A stretch of 64,000 nt of DNA from Oreocharis arfaki (Eukaryota > Chordata > Aves > Passeriformes > Paramythiidae), in assembly GCA_013398015.1 (NCBI GenBank), contig VZRR01002859.1:1907834-1971833 (forward strand), in the 5' to 3' direction. Under the pieces are notes generated by a model. It saw only the letters and a list, made by a program, of their open reading frames with translations, made no database searches and was not told the origin of the DNA. Shown in pieces: positions 56,501 through 64,000 of this stretch. The stretch's first letter is position 1. Each line of letters opens with the position of its first letter. The position numbers were made by a program, and so were the translations under genes.

Positions 56501-59113
56501 TTACAGAGAAGACTAAAGTAGTGATCCTTATCCCATTGCAGAAATCAAGTTGGTACTACAGATTAGGAATGGAAAAACTGTCTTAAACGTAGAGGAAAAT
56601 GTAAAGTTTAAGGACTAAAACCTTAAAACAGCGTTATAATTCACACTGGCAAAAAAACCATGAAAAAAGAAGAGGCTTCTTGGTGATTATGTTCTGAAGG
56701 GGAGAGCAACTTTGTGTATGTAGCTTTAGAGTGGAGGAATTGCATAGTCATTTTCACTTGAGACAATTTTAACTAAATAATAGCAATTCGAGGGCATGCA
56801 GACTTTAAAAAGTGGTTGCAGTTAAGACTGTAGGCTTCTGTAATTTTTAGGCAATGTGATTTTTATTTTTATTACAGTCATAATCAAGGAAGACATATTT
56901 GTATTTATTTCCTTTGCAACCCTGTCAGCAGTATTTCTTAGAGTGCAAGACACATTGAGGTGGTGTTGTATTGAAAGGTCTTGAGATGTTTCAATATTGA
57001 AAATTAGTCCGGTATAGGTGTGTCTATGTGTGTTTCCAAGACATCACAATTTAATAGTCATTTCCCTAACTTATGCTACTAAAGAAGTGGTTTTGAATTT
57101 TTTTTGTATTAATGGATGATTTTATAAAAGGACCTAATGCTATAAAGATGTTTTGGCTCAGTGATTAAAGCAGTGAAATTCTAAGCCATGGTAAGGACAA
57201 TGGTGTATTCTCAATATGTCATTCTGTGCTGGGCTGTAAGAGATTTGCATCACTGGTTTTTTATTTTCATCATGTTTGAGTGGAACTGTGCAAATCAGTA
57301 AGAGGGGTGGGGATTCTGCACCGACTTTGCATTTCAGCTGTTTCTATAAGAGCTTTGTGACATAGTTGCATGGTTTTTAAATTATACTTTTGTATTAAGG
57401 GTACCTCTGTGATCTTTACTCAGTCTGTCTTCTGTCATTGCAGCTATCAAACATCACAGCAATTCTTGCTTGAATATGATTTGAGGGTGGGTTTCTACGC
57501 TTTTGCATAATGGTTGATCGATGTAATGATCAAGGGAGTGAATACGCCAGCAGATGGTAGTAGGGATTATATTAGGTAACCTAGCAAGTAAATAACAACA
57601 ACAAAAAAAGTACTATTGAAGTTTATGAACCAGCAATATAAATGTGCAATGATTGTAGTATAGAAACTATCTTTCAGAGCTAATTTGTGCAAAACAGGTC
57701 TTGCTCCCTCTATCTGCCTCTGTTTGGGTCTTCACAGCGTGGTTTCTACTTCATAGCTTTGACAACGTAGTCTCCTATTTCAGAAGTCATATAATGAGAG
57801 TAAGGTTTGTGATAATAACAGTCTGTTTCCATGTAAAGAGCGTCTGTAAAGCTGACTGGAGCAGTGTGGTTGTGTGTGTTTCCTGTGGCATCTGGTTACA
57901 GCAGTAGGGCTCATGTGGTGACAGTGAGCAAAGCAAACATGCGTCCAGCATTAGGTGGTGCTGTATCTTAGCTCATGTTGGAAAAAGCGGCACAAGCTTT
58001 GTACAGTGCTCGTATGGAAGGTGAAGGGCACGTGTGTGTGCACGCTGCTGTTAAATGAGGGAAAACTACGTGAAGACTCTGCTGGGACTGAATGGGGATT
58101 ACAGGTATAAAGTTCATGTGTGTGATATTTGTACAATGGTAGGAACGTCACAGAGGAACAAAGTGTTTTGATGTCCAGTATTTTTTTCTTAACGAATAAG
58201 AATCGGAATTCCGTACAGCAAATCAGTATGATGTCAAATAATCCATTGAGCTGCAAGTATCTTTTTACATTCAACTAACTTAAGATCCTAAAAAAAAAAA
58301 AGAAGTGCTAGTGCAAGCAGTTCTGTGTATATATATTTGATCATTGAAATGTCATTGCAGTGAGAGTGTGGTTGTGGTAATGGTAAAAGTTGAAACCCTT
58401 TCAGTCAAAAATTTTTTTCAAATCTATCACTATAAAAATTGAGTGGCAGAGGAAAAAGAATAAGTTTTTTCAGTTTTAGATTTCAGTCTATCAGTGTTGT
58501 TTGTTTTGTCTCCATATTTCTGGTTTTATTTTAAAATTATAAGGTGGCACTGCATATTTTGAGGCAGCTTGTGGAATCTTTACTCATGCTGGAGAGTATT
58601 TTTCTTAGCACTGCTAACTTTTGCAAATGAATTAAAGCCTCATAATCTTTTATGTTTTCCTTAAAAATGGATTTTCAGTAGTCCAGTGGTTACTGTGTAT
58701 TATAGATTTCAGTTAATAGAAAATAAATTTGTAACACTCATTATTGCGGAAGAGGCTTCAGAATGTAAAATAGTGCTGTGTGGTTCAGAAGTAAGAGTGA
58801 TATTTAAAGCAATTTTAAGATTTTTATGTGATTCATAAATTTGGGTAGGATGATACTTCTCTAGCAGAATACTTAAGGACTCCACAATCTGGTTCTCTGT
58901 AACATCATTGTTCCTGTTAAGTTTAAAGAAAAAGTCATAGACTTTATTATTTGTCATGGTTTATCACTTTAATTTTCTACATTACTTTTATACATGTTGG
59001 AGTACTGCCTACTGTACATGCCATTGTCACATGTAACACATTTCTTTCTCTAACTTTAAATTTGCTGATTTCTTTTTCTGTTTCCATCATTCCGTGCATT
59101 TAATTCATTGAAG

Positions 59114-59143
59114 AGCAAGAGAATTTTAACTCTCCCACAAAAG
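59114..59143 (+). CDS. RIMS2: Candidate 30-nt RIMS2 microexon
   Basis: A long T/C-rich tract (about 59040-59105) leads to cattgaag|AG; donor AAAAG|GTAAAT. In the phase left by exon 20 it reads E-QENFNSPTK and ends on one base, so it is symmetric (phase 1 to 1) and would add ten residues after SGSIEQ. A TGC lies about 20 bases before the acceptor, as in some neuronal microexons. Not remembered from mammalian RIM2; chance cannot be excluded. Confidence 0.45.
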
Positions 59144-62100
59144 GTAAATATTTATGTAATTTTTTACAAATGTTTGGCAACTGTTGATACTGCCTTTTCC
59201 CTCAATATACTCCATGTCAGTATATAGGTTTTATTTAACAGTGTTAGCATGCAAAAGCGTTGTTTCTCTAAGTACCATGTTATCTGATGCCCCTCTTTAG
59301 AATCTGAAAATGGTTTCTCTTGTGATTTTTCATGCTCCTATTGAAATGCAATATACTGGATTTAACAGGGCTGATCATGATATTTTACATGGCTCAGAAG
59401 GTGCTTGATTAAGTTAAACTTTGCACAAAGACTTAAGATTTTTGCTAAACTGTTCTTTAATTCTTCACAGCACATGCTTCTAGTGATGCAGCACAGTTCT
59501 TGGCAGCTGTGAAGGATGTTTTCTAGGTGTGGGCTCAGGAACAGTTGAACGTGATGATAGTCAGAAACTATTTTTTGTATGCAGAGAGATTCTGAAGAAT
59601 GAGCTGTGTTCTATTTCCAGTCAGTCCCATGTCAGAAGGTTACTCCTGTTGTAGGGCAGGTTTTTAGGGGCAGACATACACTCACCTCTCATGAATTTGA
59701 CCTCCTATGCATTTTCGATGCCTGTGCCTGTGCAGAGATGCGGTGAGCTCAAACAACAGGTATCTAAGGCTGTCCCACAAAGTGAAAACTGTAGTCTGTT
59801 ATGTCTCTGTCAAGGCCACATTGCAGAAAAGTCTAATTTTTTTCATTTTAGCTGAAAGTAGAAATTATATCAAAATGCAAATGAAGCTTGCAGAGAAAAA
59901 AAAAATTAAAAACCACTCCACCCTTTTAATGTTAAAATCAAAATACTATGCTGCATAAACATCACTAGCACTGATTAACCCTTTCTAACCTTTATATCCT
60001 GCTCATCTTGGGAAATTCTGGTCTGAATACAGGCTTGTGTGGGTCATAGCCAAACTTTGAGTTGAACTTGAATCACAGTATTTCCTGCCACTACTTTACT
60101 TTCTGAAGGGATGAATGATTAGGTACAAATAAAGCAGCTGCTGCACTAGCTATGGACTCCAACACCCATGTCAAACATACACAAGTATGTTTTCATGATA
60201 ATGTTAAAAAGAGGTGAAAAAGAAATATGTAACTTAGGTGTTGGCAATTACATGTTATTTTTGCAGTGTTTAGAATGTGCTATGAAATGTCTTAGGAAAA
60301 TGCTAAGAGTGGTTGATTTTACGAATTATTTCTGTCTCAGTATTTATATTTCTCTCAAACAGGACAGTAGAAATCAATCTTACCTGTTTGTTGATTATGC
60401 CTCTGTCAAGATTTGGGCTGCAGTGGATGTTTTTTTGTTTAAAACAATGGACATTATGCAGACAAACTAGACTGTCTGTAACAGGTTTGTAAAAGTGCTT
60501 GTTTCCACAAGATTTGGATGGATCTGACCCAAGATTTGGGCATGTGTAGGAGGTGGTGGGTATTTACATGCACAGACTCCTCTGGCCCAAGGGAGCTGAT
60601 TGCAGATGAAATCCAGAGGCTAAAAAGAACTGGGCAAAAGAAGAGCAGCAGCAGAAGAGAAGGAAGAGTGAAGTGCTGGCAGATCTGAGGGACCATAAAT
60701 ATCTTAATTTGAGCTGATTTACTCTAGTAGCCACTGTCACTTCTGAGAAGAGGTAAAGAGAATAGACAGTAGGTGAATTAGAGATGAGGATGGGGGAGTT
60801 ACAGGACATTATATGTAAGGAGACATCAATATGAGGGAAAGCATATACTACAGAAGTGAACAACACTGGCCACATAAGTCTGCAACAAAGCAACCATCTG
60901 TTCCATGTGATCAGTGGAAAAGGTTTCTATGAAGTCTTCAGCAGATTTTGAAAATGCTGACTATTTTTGCTTCCAAAATCAGTGGTTTGTTTGGGATTTT
61001 TTTTTTTTTTTAATTTTAAGAGTTCTGTTTGTTTTCTTGTTTTCCTTTTACATGGAAGCTTCTCTTTGGATCACCCCGGAAGCTCTTTGAGAAAGAACTG
61101 AATGTTGCATCAGCCAGTTCAGGTTTCTATATTGGCTTATCTTCCTTCTGGAGTGAGTTCTTAAGCTCAAGATGGCTGCCACGCCTCTGTGTGTGCTGAG
61201 AGATCCAAGCTCATCTTTCAGCTTGGAAATCTGCATATGTGCCTTGGTCATGCCTTAATTATGACTGGGAGGAGGTCCAGAGCAGTATCAGCTCCCATGG
61301 AAAGGAAATCCATGCACACAAGCTTGAAGTAGCTGTAGCAGGTTCTGGTCAGGCAGAGCAGGGTTCAGAACCATCTCCCTCACTATCTGCATGTTGCCAT
61401 TATTTTTTGAAGTTGTTTATTCAAATAAGTCATAGCAAGGTCTTCATCTTGGCAACAAATTTATTTTTCAGTGTAACTTACCTTGTATTTCAAAACATCT
61501 GCTCATGATTTTCTGCGCTTTTTGAATTTCAAAGTAGAGCTTGCTGTGAATTTTTAAAGCCATGAAGCCTATTCGAAGGATATTGTTTGTGCATACTGTA
61601 AAACTCATCCTGAAGGATCAACAGAAATGAACTAGAGGCTCTCTGTGTTATTTCTGAAGTGGATCATCCCAGTCCAATACCAGTGTGACTTCTCTTTTCT
61701 GTGCCGCACAGCCATTTCTGCACTAGAAGATGCTCCCATCCAAATCTCATTGCTGCTTTATTTCCATGTCTTTGTTATGGACATAAGTTCTGCCTAGTTT
61801 CTTCTTCAGCTGCCACTTCTCAACACAGATTTTTTTTATTATTTCATATATAATTCCTCAAAGAAGATAGTTTTTTCCCCCTGATTCCCATCCACAAAGC
61901 ATTCAAGTTGCACTGACAGATGAGTCTCCTGGCTTTTGCTGTATAGAAAGGCTGTGTACATACTTCTAGGCTGCACCATAGCTGTAGCTGTTTTTCACTG
62001 TTTGACTTTTCTTCTTAATAAGAAGACTGAAATTGAAGAATAGGTCAGACCTCTGTTGTCTTCTGGAATAAATGCAGTTCTCTGCTCCCCCGCCTGAACC

Positions 62101-63804
62101 TGTTGGGTTTGCCCCAGAAACACTGTTACTATGAGATATGTTTATGGGATGAATTTTCACTTCAACTTACTTTTCAGTCCTTCATTATGTAAGAAATCTT
62201 TGTGTCATTTTAGACTTCTAGACATTTCCTCTTAAATTTTGCTTCATAAAGTTTGCACATATATCATGTGTGATATATTCTGGAAAGAGTTACAGCCATC
62301 TGAAATCTTGATGCCAATTTCTTCTTGTTATGTAGCTTACTCTGACATTTAATAGTGCAGGTAGAACTTGGAAGTTTTCCGAGTCATACTGTTTGCCTGC
62401 ACTTCCTCTTTCTGTCTTGACTATCTTGAACAGAAATATGAAGTGCCTCAAGAGAAAATTCTGTGTTTGTTGCAGACTTCTTCATTACAGAAAATGGTAC
62501 AGCCAGTGCTAAGACATCCATTGTTTTTCTACCACCTAGAAATGCACAGTATGGTTGTCAGTTTGAATCACAGATAATGTCACCAGTCATTCTGGCATTA
62601 AGACCATACTTGGCTTTGAGCAAGAATGTCCTTTGGAAAGGTATTTTCACTGAATGATTGCAAGTGATGGAAATTTGTTCCTGTGCTTAAGCACCTGACT
62701 TTTTAAATGTATACCTTACTATTTATCTGACTTACCTACCCTTTTTTGAAACGTATGAGGGGGTTCTTATTAGATATTATTTATTGACAAGATGCATTTT
62801 TTCCAAAATTTTCAGAATGTAGAGTCTCTTTGATGAATGTTGCAATATGAAAGAGATGAGTATCTAAAGAGTTAAAGCTCAGGAACAAAAAACTAGAGCT
62901 AGAAAAGCAGCTACAGCGTTTTTTGCTGTTCCTTGCTAGTTCATTATTGCTGCCTGTGGTACAATCCTTATTTAAATGATCCCACATACGTTTCATACAT
63001 TATGCTGTCAGCCTAATAGATGGGTGTTTAAGGCATCATGTCATTTGAGAAATTTTGCGTATCATAAAAAGTTTAGTCGCATTTCAAACCTTAAATAGAG
63101 AACTTTAGACCTTAAAATTACTTGTTTCTTTTTCGCTGACCACTACTGTTAGTGCTGCTTTTGCAGCTCTCACTGATTTTCACAGGGTTGGTCTGTTGCT
63201 AATGCAAGTTCAATTTCTTTTAAAGTCGTATTTCTTGAATTGTTAGATTCATATTCTGTGGATAACAGAAATATGCCATATGACACATTCTGTCTAGAAA
63301 AGTTTGATTAAAGAAGAAAGGTAAATTTTATCCGCCCTACTACATCTGATATATTAGTACAGTATATTGATTATTGTTGTGTTATTTTGTTCATAATTGA
63401 AAAGGTAGCATATATTCTGAACATTTAGGGTTCTAGCCAGTGCTAACTTCTTCCTCAGTTAAACATCATTTAGGGGTTGAAACTTGCTCATAGTAGTTTT
63501 CTGAGGATAGTAATAAAGATGAGGGCTGTCAACTAGGTAGTGGCACCAGATGTAACTCTATAAATCTTAACATAGTGCTCATATATTAAAAGCAATAGCA
63601 ATAAAATCTTAGTAAATACGTGAAGTCTTAGAAAGATTAAATGGCTATCTCCTTTAAGAAAAAAACAGCTGTTGGTCTGTCCTAATTTTCTTTTAGGGTA
63701 GATTGCGGGCTGCAAATGAGATCTGTAGCTATTTTCTTTAGTTTATTCCATGCCTCTTTCCAGTAGTGTCTTACAGAATCGCATATTTTAGACTACCTCC
63801 AGTT

Positions 63805-64000
63805 TTATTGCTGAGTGTGATGGCATACAGTATGGAATAGTCCTTTTGGTCAGTTAGGGTCACCTGTCCCACCTTTTTCCTCTCACAGCCTACTTGGGGG
63901 CAGGGGGAAGCCAGGACAGGGCAGGGAGCTGCAGCGTGAGGAACAGAGAAGGCCTTGGTGCTGTACAAGCACTGCTGAGCAATTGCTAAAACACTGGTGT
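63805..64000 (+). mobile_element. Fragment of a common avian interspersed repeat, probably LTR/ERV-derived, cut by window end
   Basis: The GC-rich block (ttgctgagtgtgatggcat at the start, 'aaggccttggtgctgtac' and 'agcactgctgagcaa' near the end) resembles a repeat I remember from many bird introns. I believe it is part of an endogenous-retrovirus-type non-coding region, but class and strand are uncertain. No coding sequence is visible. The base composition differs sharply from the surrounding AT-rich intron. Confidence 0.5.

Larger units (their letters stand above)
53581..64000. other. RIMS2 intron 20, runs past the window end
   Basis: Phase 1, at least 10.4 kb. The expected next RIM2 segment (ASLVVEERTRQMK...) was not found, so it lies downstream. 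It holds a candidate 30-nt microexon (59114-59143) and a terminal repeat (about 63805-64000). The stretch 60480-61380 is GC-richer, with a YY1-like AAGATGGCTGCC at about 61171, but I recognise no gene in it. Confidence 0.75.

Noticed and set aside
61060..61340. GC-richer region with YY1-like motif as a possible internal promoter
   Set aside because: A single motif without a CpG island or an associated first exon is not enough. The RIM2 short-isoform promoter is expected nearer the C2B exons, but I cannot locate it.
62476..62496. 21-nt segment in intron 20 in the right phase (DFFITEN)
   Set aside because: Moderate acceptor but weak ATG|GTACAG donor. Too short to separate from chance.

Overview
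The window is vertebrate nuclear DNA, most likely from a bird or another sauropsid. It is AT-rich and intron-dominated, it carries a decayed CR1-type LINE with the typical CR1 3' end, and its last 200 bases resemble a common avian interspersed repeat. No bacterial-type gene organisation is present. Nearly all long open frames in the window are chance frames inside introns.

The only protein-coding gene I can support is RIMS2 (RIM2, regulating synaptic membrane exocytosis 2), on the + strand. Twenty internal coding exons lie between 6187 and 53580, every one with AG/GT borders and matching reading phase. They total 2178 nt (726 codons). Neither the start codon nor the stop codon is inside the window. 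The 5' part of the gene (Zn-finger/Rab3-binding region) lies upstream and the C2B part lies downstream. I assign RIM2 rather than RIM1 because the linker after C2A has the RIM2-specific pieces ('LLMLPRAKRGRSAECLH', 'RARSASTNCLRPDTSLHSPE', 'RQLPQVPVRSGS').

Layout: 1-6186 is an upstream intron with the CR1 at about 905-2425. Exons 1-4 (6187-10385) encode the PDZ domain and its lead-in. Exons 5-6 (16328-17531) encode a serine-rich linker. Exons 6-9 (17419-19428) encode C2A, which lacks several calcium-ligand aspartates. Exons 10-20 (20645-53580) encode the long linker that ends in an RxxPxxP motif expected to bind RIM-BP SH3 domains. From 53581 to the window end is intron.

The most interesting feature is the linker. 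Eight consecutive exons (12-19) all have lengths divisible by three and the same phase, always splitting an AG|N codon, so any combination can be skipped without a frameshift. By reading the introns I found further in-phase candidates that would extend this array: 24 nt at 37226, 78 nt at 45567 and 57 nt at 50462. A 30-nt candidate in the phase of the next intron lies at 59114. There is also a cag/tag tandem acceptor at exon 11, and an exact 103-bp duplication around a single N at 51364 that looks like an unmerged contig overlap.
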